Positions 47,141-59,302 are shown, counted from the first letter of the stretch. The stretch: DNA of 64,000 bases from Alligator mississippiensis (GCF_030867095.1 NC_081824.1:393218829-393282828); one strand, 5' to 3'. Notes: a model not told the origin generated them from the sequence alone. Numbers and translations: made by a program.

Positions 47141-49829
47141 TTAACCCACTGCACCTTTCATTTCCTATTGGATAAATTGATGAAGTTTCTGGATTATTGG
47201 GAACCAGAGTGCAGGCTAGTATCGAAGACCTGGTTCACTTCAAAGTCACATCCATCCCACTGAGCAACGTAACTTCTAACTTGTTCTCCTCCTCTTGGAT
47301 CCACCTATCTCCTTCATTGGCTGTCCAGGGTGTCAGTTTCAAAAATCAAAACTGGAAAGGATCTAAATAATGTGTAACCTGTAATCTGGTATTTAAAACA
47401 TTGGGCTAGGAAGTCAAAGAAAAACAGGTCAAATTTATTCAAGGTGATTGTGGCGGGTGGAGAACCTGTGTTTTCTGCTTCTTGAGCAAGAGTCCTATAT
47501 GCACTTAAGGTATGGCTGCATGGATAGATGGTGCCTCCTGGCTCTGTGGGGGGCACCAGCTGCTGATCATGGGTGGAGGGGGTGGGCAGCAGCTGATTCC
47601 TGCCACCAGCAGAAGTGCTGGCAGCAAACCAGAAGTGCCAGCGTGGAAGTGCTGCTAGCACTTGCAGCCAATTGCTGACCAGGATGAGGGCCTCCAGTGG
47701 CCAATCACCACCACTGGTAGAAGCACTGGAGGCAAACTGGATGCACTGGCAGCAAACCAGAAGTGCTACTGGCACTTCTTGGGCAGTCACTGGCAGGCAC
47801 TCCCCACTCCCCAGCTGGTGAGGCCCAATTTTAGGGAGGGCACGTGCCCCCCTGTGCCTTCCTTACGCATTGTCTGTGCATGGCAGCGCCACCTCCTTCT
47901 CTGGAGCTAAACACCTGCTAGCTGGGTTGCTGTCAGGTGACATTTCATGACATATGAATGCTTGATGTATACAAATACAAAGCTGTGTACCTGGCCAATG
48001 TGTAGCTTACTGCACATGCTCAGTAGCCTTGCATTCATGCCGCACAGGTATTGAAATCACAAACTGTGCATAAGTACCAAAAATGCCACTTATGTGGCTG
48101 GAAAACTGTCTTTTGGGTCATGAGTATTAACTTTGCTCTATTTGATGCTTTTTGTGATTTTCATCCATACTTGTTACATGTTCAGGACAGCACAGGATTG
48201 CACTACTCTGGTGGAAAGTCTTGGAAACATTTTCCATGTCTATAGGTGCCTCCCTACCAACTTACCTACCAAGCCCTTACCCAGCTTTAAGTAATTAGGC
48301 AATATACAGTTTAAAGACATTCTGCACATCCACACTATTGATGATCTCATGATCTCATGTGGTGGGGTGCTAAGGGTACATGCTCAAGACCTCTTTAAGC
48401 TGTTTATATTGCCTAATTGTAATGTGTCAGCAGGAATGAGGAGTAGATTTGTTTCTCAGAGATGCCACCAGTATAGGGATGCTTATTGTTTGCTGGCCTA
48501 CAATAGAGATTAAGGCAGAAGAGCAGCAGAAAGTGAAGAATATGTACCTCTGTGATCAAACAATGCTGCTAGCCAATGAATGGTGAGGGTTGCTACAAGG
48601 CCTGTCCTCCACTCTTCACTCCACCTCTTTCAGGGTCACTTTCATGCTTCAGAAACTGGTTTGAATCAGTTTGTCCTATCAGGTGAATAAGATGACTGTT
48701 TGTGGCGGGCCCTATATCCCTTCTAAGCTCCCCTTTAAACACTTAGCCTGTGAGAATGTAAGTCTTAAAGAAATGTATGGCAACTTTAACTTAATCCATA
48801 TACATATATCCCTACATTGTTTTATTCTGGATGTAGTATTCTTAGTGTGAGTGCAAACATGTCTGGTGTTGGCATTTGGTCTGCAGATTCCTGTTAAAGT
48901 GTGTTGGCTGTGATTCCCCACCTTTTAACTCCTGGAATACTAAAAAGGAACATGGAATATTTTTTGTGTAATGTGCTGAGAATTTTTTGTACTAAAATGG
49001 GACAATGTTTATTTTAGGATTAAAACAAATTATTTGAAATAATAACTCCTGTGCCCCATTCCTACCCTGTCATGGGGTAATTCTGTCATAAGAAGTCACT
49101 TCCTTTCTCTTTGTGCCTCAGTTTTCCCACTTGTCAAATAGATATAACAATGTCTCCTTAAAGAGGTGCTGTTTAAAAGAATTACTTAATATTTGCAAAA
49201 TAGTGTAAGATGCTTAATGAAAGATAGTATGTACAACATATAGGGAGGGAGGTCATGGCATGGGAAAATCATGCCACAGAATAAAATCTGGAAAAAAAAA
49301 AATCATGTCTTTGAGCAGATTTCCCACCCTGCTCAGGCAGTGAGTAGGTGCCATGGAAGAAGGGGTAGAAAGAGGCATCAGGAAATTGTCCTTCTTCATC
49401 CTGAGTTAGGTGCCTGGTACAAGTTACACAGCAGGAGGATAGCTCTAATTTATGCCAATAGATGAATAATGAAGCTGAGTTATGTTTTCACACACCCTGA
49501 TCTCAGAAAATCTTGATGAGCTTTGTGCAACAGAGCCACTACTTCAACCTTCTGCCAATAAAATGTTGTTGTGGTTAAGGGGGAATATCCATGGCCATAT
49601 TTAGCTATTTTAGCTAAATCTAACTCTACCCATGGATGTGTCAGTATCACTTAGGCTAATTTTAGCTACAGACATTGCCCATTTGGGCAGATTGTAGCAA
49701 ACTACTCAAATGATAAAAAGCAATAGCAGTTATTCCAACTATGAAAGGGGTGGAGGCTGGTCTTGGAACTGCCTAGTTTGCAGCCTGTAGCTAGGACACT
49801 TTGCTAGGAAGTGGGAGATGTATTTTTTA
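47141..49829. other. No gene seen
   Basis: 47450-47860 is GC-rich and contains a repeated phrase CTGGCAGCAAACCAGAAGTGC (47627 and 47747), suggesting an internally duplicated repeat. The remainder is AT-rich unique sequence. Confidence 0.45.
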
Positions 49830-49912
49830 ACCATCAATTGCTAGGATAGGGGCCTAGAACCTGAGACTTCAACTACTTTGGCAAGAGTCCTAATTACAAG
49901 GCTGTTGGACTA
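49830..49912 (-). mobile_element. Possible tRNA-derived SINE fragment
   Basis: Minus strand: TTAGTCCAACAGCCTTGTAATTAGGACTCTTGCC, then CTCAGGTTCTAGGCCCC as a B-box-like block. Weak. Confidence 0.35.
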
Positions 49913-50267
49913 ATAGGTAGGAGGGCTGTCCCCTCACCCTCTTCATCAAGCAGTTGATAGTTGTGTTTTTTTCTGCAACTAGTATTCCAGTGCTTTAATG
50001 AAGCTATGTATGTCCTAGGTGGAACAGGATTACAACAGAGTGTAAGTGACCACATCATATCACTTTGATCATGCTCAGAAGGGTCAGTGAATGATTCAAA
50101 GAGGAGCACAATCTGATATTCATGGAAGTGGTCCAAATACCACTCATGTGCCAAAAGGGGAATTAAATGTGTGCCAAATGTGCTTCATGTCTAATTAGTA
50201 CTTACACAGCATGAAAAAATCTTAGTGGACCAAGGATCTTTAATATTTACTTACTATTCTCTTCACT

Positions 50268-50705
50268 GGGTGTGTCTATACATGTGAAGAGTGTGCAGGA
50301 AGAAACTGTGGAGCCAATTGCTCTGGAGTTTATTTCTCCCAGGGGTGCTATTTGAACATGCGCCCAGGTCAGGGCAACCCCAGCAGGCAAGGGTCCCAGG
50401 GGATCAGCCTGCCAGCCCAGCCCAGTGCTGCTCCCCTTGGCTCAAGATGCTGCAAAGTGGCTGGTTGGGGCACGAGAATACTTCAGTGTGGGGCTAGCCG
50501 GCAGGAAGGCCCCACGCTGAAGCACCCTTGTGCTGAAGCCTGCTGGAGTAAAATCGACACGAGCACTGCTGTGGAGTAAAAAAGTCCGCAGCAGGATACT
50601 TGTGTTTACAAGTACCATCCTGCTGAAGTGTAAATGAATTTACTCTTTGGTTTAAAAAAATACAGGATTTAGTCATCACTGGTGCTGACAAATGTAACCC
50701 CCCCC
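50268..50705. mobile_element. MITE, family 3 (GGGTGTGTCTACATGTG)
   Basis: It begins GGGTGTGTCTATACATGTGAAG. The interior phrase CTGGAGTTTATTTCTCCCAGGGGTGCTATTTGAACATG corresponds to a similar phrase at 63590-63640, and CTGTGGAGTAAAAAAGTCCGCAGCAGGATACTTG to one at 63869-63902. AACTTGTGTTTACAAGT-type inverted words are present. The right end is blurred by the family 5 element next to it. Confidence 0.6.
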
Positions 50706-51073
50706 CCGAAAACAGCACTTTAATGGAAGAGGCAGAGCATTAGTTCAACCCGGGTCTGCGGCGTCTGTATAGACTGAGCGCTTCAGCAGAGCTTTTTAGC
50801 AAATTAATTAGTTTCCATAAATAAATTATGTTTAAAACATAGTAAATTATCATATATAATTGGGGACTCTGCAAGTTAATTTGATTCAATCAGCTATTAG
50901 ATAAAAGTACCAAAACTCTCCATTGAAGCGCTCAATCCATACAGATGTTGAGTGAAACAGGGCCAATTAATTTGATACCGCTTCTGGGCATGCGCTGTGG
51001 TTGGTACGGAGTGTGCAGAGCTGAAAGTAGAGTGCTGTGGTTTTTTTCTTTTTTCTACATTTGTAAGCAGCCT
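50706..51073. mobile_element. Foldback MITE, family 5, with an inserted 67-bp segment
   Basis: GATTCAATCAGCTATTAGATAAAAG and CCGCTTCTGGGCATGCGC match the middle and right part of the complete copy at 31784-32095. The right end is TACATTTGTAAGCAGCC. Between AGCTTTTTAGC and TTGATTCAATC this copy carries about 67 extra bases (50801-50867) that are absent from the 31.8-kb copy. Confidence 0.65.
50801..50867 (+). repeat. 67-bp segment, near-identical inverted copy at 58809-58875
   Basis: It runs from AAATTAATTAGTTTCCATAA to AATTGGGGACT. The complement of 58809-58875 matches it with only three differences and no gap. It has a near-palindromic middle, ATGTTTAAAACAT. No family recognised. Confidence 0.85.
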
Positions 51074-52485
51074 AAGGTGTCAATTTAAAAGTATCTTATG
51101 AAAACTTACCATCTGTTTTTATTTTTGTATTGATTTAAATAATCTGTGTTTTTACAAACATATTTTCTAATTACATTACTTTCTTCATGTACTTCTCTTG
51201 AACTATACTTCCCAGATGGTATCGCAACCTAAGAATCTTTTCTGTAGATTCCCATTTTAAAGTTGTTACAGTGTGATAAATATTGAATTAGAATAACAAC
51301 CTTTCACAGGTGCAAAAATAGCTTACCCTTCTGATCTCATTATTTTCTCCCATTCTTCCTCTAAATCTAATAGCTTTCTGTCCTTGAATTGCAGTGCTTA
51401 AAATATCTATGACTCATTAATTATAAGAAAAAATACTCTTTGTATTCAATAGAAATAGTGCTATTCATTGACTATCCCAGCAGTGTCTCAGGATAAGTTA
51501 GACGAAAAGCATTCTTATTTCTTTCTACTAAGAGATAAATCTGGGGTACTGCCCTAATTCCCCAGACTGATGGACAATGTATTGTTCATGTTTAAAGTCC
51601 ATATACTAAATGTTGGAACCTTTATTATTTGTACATACAAGGATAGAAAAACTCATTAATGTGTATCAGACATATTTAAAAAAATTATTTGGATCACACT
51701 TCTGTAATGCTAGTGAGCGTCTATATAAAAAGATAGGAAAAATCAATAGTCATCAAGGGGAGAGGTGGAATATGTAATATACATATCTCAGAGTTTCCAG
51801 AGTTCTACACTGAACTTCAAGTTAGGTAGTATAGTTGTTCCTTATTTCAAAGCTGCTCAGCACCTGCAAAATTTACTGAAATACAGGGGCTTTAAGTGTG
51901 TTTAGCATCTCTTTAAATCGGGTCTTTTACTTACGTAGTGAGATATGGTTTTACGTAAGTTAGTTTTGCAATCAAAGTTGGAAATTTGGCTAATGATTTA
52001 TCTATATCTATTTTTAAAATGTTGAGACTATATGGTGATGGCTCAACAAAGCATTTGAAAATAGAAGTCAGCTGCTGAGATATTCCCCAAATTTCTACTT
52101 TCTTATGGACATTATTGTTTCAGTGGGTTTATAGAGCCAAAATACACATTAAAATATGAAATTTTGGGTGTATTTCAAGCAGTGAATTAAACACATGGTT
52201 TTTAATAGCTTTGAAAGCTATGGAAATAATAAATTTAAAAATGACATGCATCCAAACCCTAAAATCCACTAACACCACTTCAAAACTTTGGCTAAGCAAC
52301 TGGCTTCTTCCCAAAGAATGAAGCAAATTCTAATTTGGAAAGCATGAGCTTTGAGAAAGTTTGCAACTGTATTCAGTTCTACGCTGCGTGACATGGGACC
52401 ATATCTAATAAAATAACTCCCTTTATGAAGAATCACATTTTATTAACAACACAGAACAATTTATAATCATGCACACTACATGTGT
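51074..52485. other. AT-rich unique sequence, no gene seen
   Basis: No supported exon, repeat or RNA gene. Confidence 0.4.
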
Positions 52486-52735
52486 ATCTACATGTGCAAT
52501 TAATGTGCCTGAATTTTTTGCATATAAAATTCAGGCACATTTAACTGCAGCCCTGCACAAATCTGAAAATGTACCCATCAGGAACAAATTTGTACCTGTA
52601 TCAACCAGTACTAGAAAAAAAGCCTAATAGACTAATCTGCTGTGCAGTAATTGCTGCACATGTGTAGATGGTGATACTTTACTGTGCGTTAGATTAATTT
52701 AATGCATAGTAAAGCATCTTTGTAGATACACCCCC
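52486..52735. mobile_element. MITE, family 3, with internal perfect hairpin
   Basis: The left end is TGTATCTACATGTGCAATTAAT and the right end TTGTAGATACACCCCC, an inverted pair. Inside, TGTGCCTGAATTTT (52504-52517) and AAAATTCAGGCACA (52526-52539) form a perfect 14-bp stem with an 8-base loop. Confidence 0.65.
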
Positions 52736-52768
52736 TGAGAATTCCAGCCTATGCCTATACAGGATTAG

Positions 52769-54948
52769 TACTGTATCTACTTGAATATAAGATGGCCCTG
52801 AATTTGAGATGACTCCCCAATAATTAAATTTGGTAACCCTTGCCAGCATGCTAGGCTAGGTGATATGCCAGATTCTGGATTCTCAGGGTGTCAATAGTCC
52901 TGGAAACTCCCCCAAGCAGGCCTGCTGACTGATACACCCCTTGGAGAGGTGTAAGCCTCAACCTCACTGCTCAAGAATTGACTTTAATTCCAATAAACAA
53001 ATGGGTTTCTTTATTATACACAACTATATACAGAAAAGAAATGATTAATGAAGAGACTAAATACACACACACACACACATATCAATAGTTAATAATAAAA
53101 CCAACAATTTAAATACAATTTACAACTGCAACAATAGATAAATAATTCCACCACACTGGGTGGTCCCACTTGCATCAAACAACCTCAGTGATTACATTCA
53201 CCTGGTTATAACACTTTAAAACATCCCCCACCTCCCATAAGCCAGTTGATTTTCCTCTGGTAACACTCCCCTTCCCATAACAATAAATGGCAATAGCTTT
53301 AATTATGTTCTACCACTAGGTGGAAGAGGCAAGGCTTCTGCTGCTCTGGGGAAGATGGACTCTTTGCTCTTTCTTAGTAACTCAGAAAAAACAAGTCTTC
53401 AGTTAGCCACTGCAGGTAATAGGCTTCTTTTCTTTAGTTTCCTTCTGTGTCCCTGTTGCACAGCTCCAACCCTGGATGGGGAATCAGTTTCTCCTGGGAT
53501 GACTCAAGCTCTCCTCAATCCTGAAGTCTGCTCCCCAGCAAGCCTCAGTTCTATTCCCTCTGCCTTGAGGGGAAGGAGGGAATGAGTCTCTGACCCTCTC
53601 TCCAGGCTGGTGTAGCTCTCCTGCAGCTTCTCAGCAGCTGCTTTTCCCTCCCTTAGATGTTATGGCTCCATAGCAGCCAGAGCCTGGGGGGCTCTGCAAT
53701 GGGGGCTCTGGTTACAGTTTAAATCCTCCAGTAAAAAGTATGCATTGTGTACAGCATACCCTCCACTTGGAAAAGCTATTGCACCCTCTGTAAACTTTTT
53801 GTTGCCTTTCTTGCAAAGTTCTTAGGTACTGGGGCTGTGCAAAACAGTACTGTTCCATTTTGACTTGTGTTTTGAGGTTTTGACGGAACAGCGTTTTGTT
53901 TCAAATTTCATTTTGATTCAAAACTGCTGTTCCATTTCATTTAATTGAAACAGTAATGCTGTTTTGAGGCTGTCTTGATGTTTCCCTGAAACTCATCCAA
54001 ATGAATTCAGCCCAGATGGGCTGGGGAACAAACTCAGCCCAGGTGGGCTAAGTTTCCCTCCCCAGCGTGATGATCAGGCTGGGGAACTGGGTTGGGGGCA
54101 ATCTGCTGGACCTCCCCACAATGGGGCTGGAGAAGGGAACTCAGTCCAGCTAGGCTGAGTTCCCCTTCCCTAGCACAACCCTCAGGCTGGGGAAATGAAT
54201 TCAGCCCAGCTGGGATGAGTTCCTCTCCCCAGCATGACTTAGGCTTGTTCATTCACTTCCCAAGCCCAAGGGTTGTGCTGGGGAGGGAACTCAGCCCAGC
54301 CTGGCTGAGTTCTCTTCCCCAGCCCCACTGTGGGGAGGTCCAGCAGCTTGCCCCCAGCCCAATCATTGCTCTGGAGAGGGGAACTTGGCTCAGCTGGGCT
54401 GAGTTCATTCGGATGAGTTTCAGGGAAACAAACTCAGCCCAGCTGGGCTGACCTCCCATCCCCAGTGTGACCATTAGGCTTGTTCATTCATTTCCCCAGC
54501 CTGATGGCTGTGCTGGGGAGGGGAACTCAGCCTAGCTGAACCGAGTTCCCTTCCCAAGCCCCATTGTGGGGAGGTCCAGCAGCTTGCCCCCTCCTTGTGC
54601 CTGCCCCCTATTACCTCTACCTACCTCTTTGTAGCCTCTGCTCCCCACTTTCCTCCAGCCTCTGATACCTGCTTCCCCCTAGCCTCTGCTTTCCACTGTC
54701 CCCCAGCCTCTCTTCCCTACTCTTTGCCACCAGACACTGCTCCCAGGCAGCAGCTGCAGCTATGGCCCTGACCTCCACTCTGACCCCAACCCTGAGTAGA
54801 GGTTGGGGCCCAAGCCACAGTAGCCACCTGCCCCCTACCACCTTCATATTTGATTGCCCCCCCCCCCACCTTCATATAAGACAAGGGGCTTTTCCCCAAT
54901 GTTTAATGAGGGAAAAAAACCTCATCTCAGAATTGAGTAAATACAGTA
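52769..54948. mobile_element. Possible DNA transposon of about 2.2 kb (TACTGTATTTACT ends)
   Basis: The left end TACTGTATCTACTTGAATATAAGATG and the right end, in complement, TACTGTATTTACTCAATTCTGAGATG are clearly related; this ACTCGAATATAAGA-type terminus is common in reptile DNA transposons as I recall. No 8-bp flank duplication was found. The interior holds AT-rich DNA, an AC microsatellite (53063-53080), a 76-codon frame without a domain, the nested palindromic block at 53981-54592 and a C11 tract (54857-54867). Confidence 0.45.
53981..54592. repeat. Nested palindromic block with a tandem partial duplication
   Basis: GTTTCCCTGAAACTCATCC at 53981 recurs inverted at 54410-54428. TGCTGGACCTCCCCACAATGG (54103) recurs inverted at about 54323-54343. 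CTCAGCCCAGCTGGGCTGAG-type palindromic words recur throughout. A block of about 115 bp starting AGGCTTGTTCATTCA is present twice in direct orientation (54242 and 54476). Confidence 0.7.
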
Positions 54949-56717
54949 ATTTGGGTTAGAGACCACTTTGTCTGTTATCATAAATTATTTTGTTGACACC
55001 ATTATATATAAATCAGGGTCATTTCATACAGAAGATGTCCAAGAGTCTTGCTTATTTTTGTTTTAAATGACTCAGCAGGTATCTACCTCTTTCCTCTGGA
55101 TATGTAAAATACTGTACATCATTTTCACACTGTGCAATTTATATTTTCAATGGCTCACTTTTATGCCAATATTATAACCTGGAATCACTCTAATCCAGAA
55201 TATAAAACATGTCATTTGCTTGCTTTACACAGTAATAGTAAAAGAGTTATATTACTACTATACTGTCTATCCTTGTTGTAATGACTGATGATAGTTGTGT
55301 TGGTGAGTATACTAGAACTTGAACTAGGAATCTCCTGAGCCAAAAGCAAGAGCTGTCACAACTTGAGCTAAAGCTCAAGCAAGGTGTAAAAAGTAAGAGA
55401 AGGGATAGAAGCAGTTGTCACTGTCTCCATCATCAAGAAAAGAATTATAGAATTTCCTTCAGGTGTATAAATAATACATTATAGCACAACTTTTAAACAC
55501 AAATAAGACTGGTGCAGGTGAAGTCCTCAAAGTCAAAAGTTAAATGGAAACCAAAACGCTTTGTAACAGAATAGTTTTGAGACTACTGTAAATTATATAG
55601 CTATTGCACTCCTATATCCTGGTAAGAAGTCAAATTTTCATTTTTTATCCACCCCACCTTGACACTTCCATGGAGTCTGGACATCCTGTGAAGTTTCCTT
55701 GGATAGTTTTCCTCCATCCCCTCTTCTCTTTCTGTTGTACAGAAGGATTCCATTTGTTTCACTGTCATATCAGTAGAAGGAATCTGAGAGAAAGGATCTT
55801 CTTCCCAATTAAAAATTCCTAACTCAAGTACCCACTTTTTCCTGAGCCACAGGGGTGTATGGATATTCCCAGCTGGCCTCCTGTCTGCTGCTGTTCTTGA
55901 TGTTCAGGTTGCTTGGGTTTGTGTGCTCTGCTGCCAGCCTCCTGGAGCTTCAGTGCAGCACAGAAAGAATTACTCTCTGGGCCAGAAAAGCAGTAGCCTG
56001 GCAGCAGCAGTGGCCAGGCAGATAGGTTAACCCTTCCCTGCCTGCTCATCTGGGGCCGACATTGCAGGCAGCCACAAGTAAATAATGACCTAGGGATGAG
56101 GGAAGTCAGGAGGTAGGGGTGTGGGCAGGGAGGTGAGAGACAGGGGCAGGAGCCCTGGGGTGGGGAAGGTCAGGGGGAGCTCCAGAGGAGCTGGGAGCAG
56201 GAAGAAAACCTGGAATGAAAGGGGAGGGATTCTTACCTTTCAGTCCTTCAGGCCCACAGTGTTATGTGTAAGAAAGCCCTGCAGCACCCATGAATAGGAA
56301 TAATGGGACACTGATGAGGTGATTGTGGAAGGATATACACACAGAATAAGAAGTTCCAAGTTCTCATTTTAAATTCAATTTTCCTTTTGCTCCATTTGTT
56401 TGCATGTCATCATCACTGTTAGCCTGGGGCCCTGATTCTGGTCTGTGGACTAAAGCTGGGCCTTGCTTTAGTTTTACTATGCCTTTAAGCTTTGTATCAT
56501 CTTCAAGTGCCATCTACCCAGGATGAAATTACTCAGCTTTCCACTGAAAATTGGCTACCTGCATGTTGAGTTCTTTATGAATGTAAAGTCTTTACACATG
56601 ACTTACTGGCATAAGATTATGAGATCTACATACAGGTTCTTCATAAAGTCCTTTAGGACAACCTAAGTTATTAAAGTTTAAAAGTGCACAAGGACTTATG
56701 AAGACCCTGTATATACA
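54949..56717. other. No gene seen
   Basis: AT-rich to 55850, then GC-richer to 56250 with GGGCAGGGAGG-type words and no domain-bearing frame. A SINE-like fragment is given separately. Confidence 0.4.
55305..55385 (-). mobile_element. tRNA-derived SINE fragment
   Basis: Minus strand: TTTAGCTCAAGTTGTGACAGC (A-box-like), then CCTAGTTCAAGTTCTAGT (B-box-like) about 35 bases later. It could be a decayed tRNA-like sequence; no full cloverleaf is visible. Confidence 0.5.
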
Positions 56718-56790
56718 CACGCCTGCCTGCCTGCCTGCCTGATCGATTGATCGATCGAATCTATCTATCTATCGATCGATCGATCTAACG
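56718..56790 (+). repeat. Compound microsatellite (CCTG)n-(GATC/GATT)n-(ATCT)n-(ATCG)n
   Basis: Four adjoining tetramer arrays that differ from their neighbours by one base, from GCCTGCCTG through ATCGATTGATCGATCG to CTATCTATCTATCGATCGATCGATC. Confidence 0.95.
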
Positions 56791-56980
56791 TTAGTGGGAT
56801 TGGATCCTGCAAACCCTGAGCAAAATTAGTTGGGGGCCCAATGCACATGTTGTTGAAGAGGTTTGTGGACAGGGAAATGTATCTGTAGTTGCCATACTTA
56901 GTATCATTATCTGGGTATCTGCAACTGTAGGACCATGTAGGCTGGACTGCTCACTGTCACCTTTGAGAATTTCCCTTTTC

Positions 56981-57415
56981 TCATTGAATCTTAGGGTTGT
57001 AAAAGACTTTAAAGTTCATCTATTCTATGCAGGTTGCACAATTTTGAAACCATTCTGGACACAAGCCTGTCTAGCTTCCTCTTGAATACTTCCAGTGAAG
57101 GAAATTCTAAAACTTCCTGGGGAAACTTGTTTCATTTCCCTACTGTTTTGACAATTATGGTTTTCTCCTCTTCCCCTGAAATTCAATCCAAATTTTCTTT
57201 ACTGCAGTTTAAGTCTATTGCTTTATGTCCTGCCCCCTATAGCCAGGAAGAATTGTTGCTCTCCATTTTTGTCATGGCAGCCATTCGAGTATTTGAAAGC
57301 TGATATCATGCCCCCCACCTTGTAATCTTCTTTTCTCCAAACTAAGCATACCTAATACTCTCAATCTAGTTAGTTCAACCTTTCCCTGACATTTAATGGT
57401 ATCTATTAGTAAACA
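56981..57415 (-). mobile_element. Older CR1 LINE 3' end
   Basis: The complement of TCATTGAATCTTAGGGTTGTAAAAGAC...TTCATCTATTC is a diverged CR1 tail. CCTCTTGAATACTTCCAGTGAAGG and CATGGCAGCCATTCGAGTATTTGAAAGCTGATATCATG follow in the order of the complement of CR1 ORF2 (the last corresponds to the DLV/YKF region). It is gapped and much more diverged than the copies at 13-47 kb. Confidence 0.7.
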
Positions 57416-57719
57416 CTTCAATCTTTGCTTTTCATACCATTAGCTACCTTAAAAAAAAAATCACACTAGGGGCCTTTGGATTTTTAATGTTCTAGTTATC
57501 GCCATATACCTGTTTCATCTAAATATACTAAGAATGATTTAATATTTTGCATTTTCCCCTAACGTTTTAAAGGCTCAGCTTTGTCAGAGGTGTCATGTGC
57601 CAATGGAAAGAATCTCAAGGAAAAGTTTTTTGAGATTTAATGTTGATCTAGCATTGATCTAGAATCTTAATTACAATAGGGACAAACCCAGTATTTTCCC
57701 TAAAGCATCTCTTTCTCTC

Positions 57720-58520
57720 CCTTGAAATGGCATCTCCTGACAGCAAAAACCAAAGCAAACTTGCCCAGCCTGGCACACCCTGTACAAGCTGCCCATAGGC
57801 TAAGAGAACTGCTATGGCCACGGGCAATGTTGTCCACCACTTAGACCCAGTGGTATTGGCATCCTGCCCTTTCTGTGCAGAGCAGATTATTCTTTTACAT
57901 GCCTTCCTGGACTGCCCCAGGTACAGCTGTTCATTGCCACCCTCTGCACCCTCTTTGGCACACAAGACTTGGACTTCTCCAGGGCTATTCTTGATCGCAA
58001 ACCAAGTGGCTGAGGGAACTGTGATCTACCTGTCCAATTTCCTGCTGGGTCTGGCCAAGACTCCAAAAAGCTGCAAAAATTAGCTCACTGGGAGCAGCTC
58101 TGACAACACCTTCCAACTCTTCCATATTTTGGTCCAGGCACACTTCATATTTGAATATGGACACTTTTTGTAACAAAATGTGAACCAGCCTTTGTGTTGT
58201 GCAGGGTCATTGAGGGGGCATTCTGCAAGGTGGAAAACAGACAACTAGTCCTAAATGTGTAACCCCATGAAGGAGAAGCAGTTTCAATCTCTGTGATGTC
58301 ATGTTTTTGTTGCTGATAAGTGTTTCATGCTCAGCCCCTGGGAGGGCTGCCTACTTTTGCACTTTCACCTTTTTTGTGTTTAATATTTTTGTAATGAAGT
58401 TTTTAAAAAGTTTGTCTCCCTCCCTGCCTCCCCCGTCTCAGCTTCACTCCAGTGCCTCTATGGACAATGTTCCCAGCCCTTCATGATTGGTTCCTTCCAA
58501 ATAATTAAAAACAACAACAA
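57720..58520 (+). mobile_element. Non-LTR retrotransposon 3' end with C-terminal zinc knuckle
   Basis: Frame 57814-58083 encodes SCPFCAEQIILLHAFLDCPR, which has the C-x2-C-x7-H-x4-C pattern of the zinc-knuckle near the C-terminus of several LINE ORF2 proteins. It is followed by FLLGLAKTPKSCKN and a stop, like the FLGLAK..IYKSR ends of Tx1/L1-type LINEs. About 430 bases of 3' UTR lead to an A-rich tail at 58505-58540 (AACAACAACAAAACAAAC). Clade is uncertain. The upstream part is missing. Confidence 0.6.
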
Positions 58521-58540
58521 AACAAACAAAAAACCAAAAC

Positions 58541-59302
58541 CAGGCAATACCATTACCAGGAGAACATGTTGAAAGACTGGATGTGAAGATGCACAGTACC
58601 CAAAAAAGGATACTTTCATCTGTTAGGATCAGCCCTTAGTAACAACAACACATTATATATACATTCATATGCATTATATATATATACTGTTCATATACAT
58701 TAGGATAAAACTTCATCTTTGCTGCTAATGCCATAAAGTTATTTAATTTTTCAAAAGAAATAAACAGCCCATTTAAAACACTTTCAAACACTGTTAATCA
58801 TTCTTGAAGTCCCCAATTACACATGATAATTTACTATGTTTTAAACATAATGTATTTATGGAAACTAATTAATTTCTCTGTATGTACGTAAATGTAATCT
58901 TATTAATGTTATAAAGACAAATTAGAACACCATATTTCATCATTATTTAAATATAGAGACCCAGAATAGAAATAACCTTGTAATTAATTACAAATGAAAT
59001 GCTGTTTTCTAAACAGAAAATGATCATCGCCAACACATAATCCTGCTAAGTTGCTATCATGCTCTGAAATTCTGAGTAAATGTGACCATAAACTATAAGT
59101 TTTGTAAAGGCTACCCTTTCAGTTAAACATTACTCAGTGCCCCTTTTTTCATTCTTTTTCTTTTTCTTTTTTCTCCTAAAGTACTATAGCCTATTTGTTG
59201 CTACTTGAATTTCTTTTGCATGCTTTGAAAAGACATTCACCTTACTCCATAATTCTCTCTCTGTCACTATTTCTCCCTCCCCAGCAAATACAAACCTTAT
59301 GT
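58541..59302. other. AT-rich unique sequence, no gene seen
   Basis: Contains the 67-bp segment at 58809-58875, otherwise nothing recognised. Confidence 0.4.
58809..58875 (-). repeat. 67-bp segment, inverted copy of 50801-50867
   Basis: Reads AGTCCCCAATT to AATTAATTT on the plus strand. Three substitutions relative to the other copy and no shared flanking sequence. Confidence 0.85.

Noticed and set aside
55305-55385. Possible functional tRNA gene
   Set aside because: A- and B-box-like words are present but no cloverleaf stems or terminator could be drawn; called a SINE remnant.
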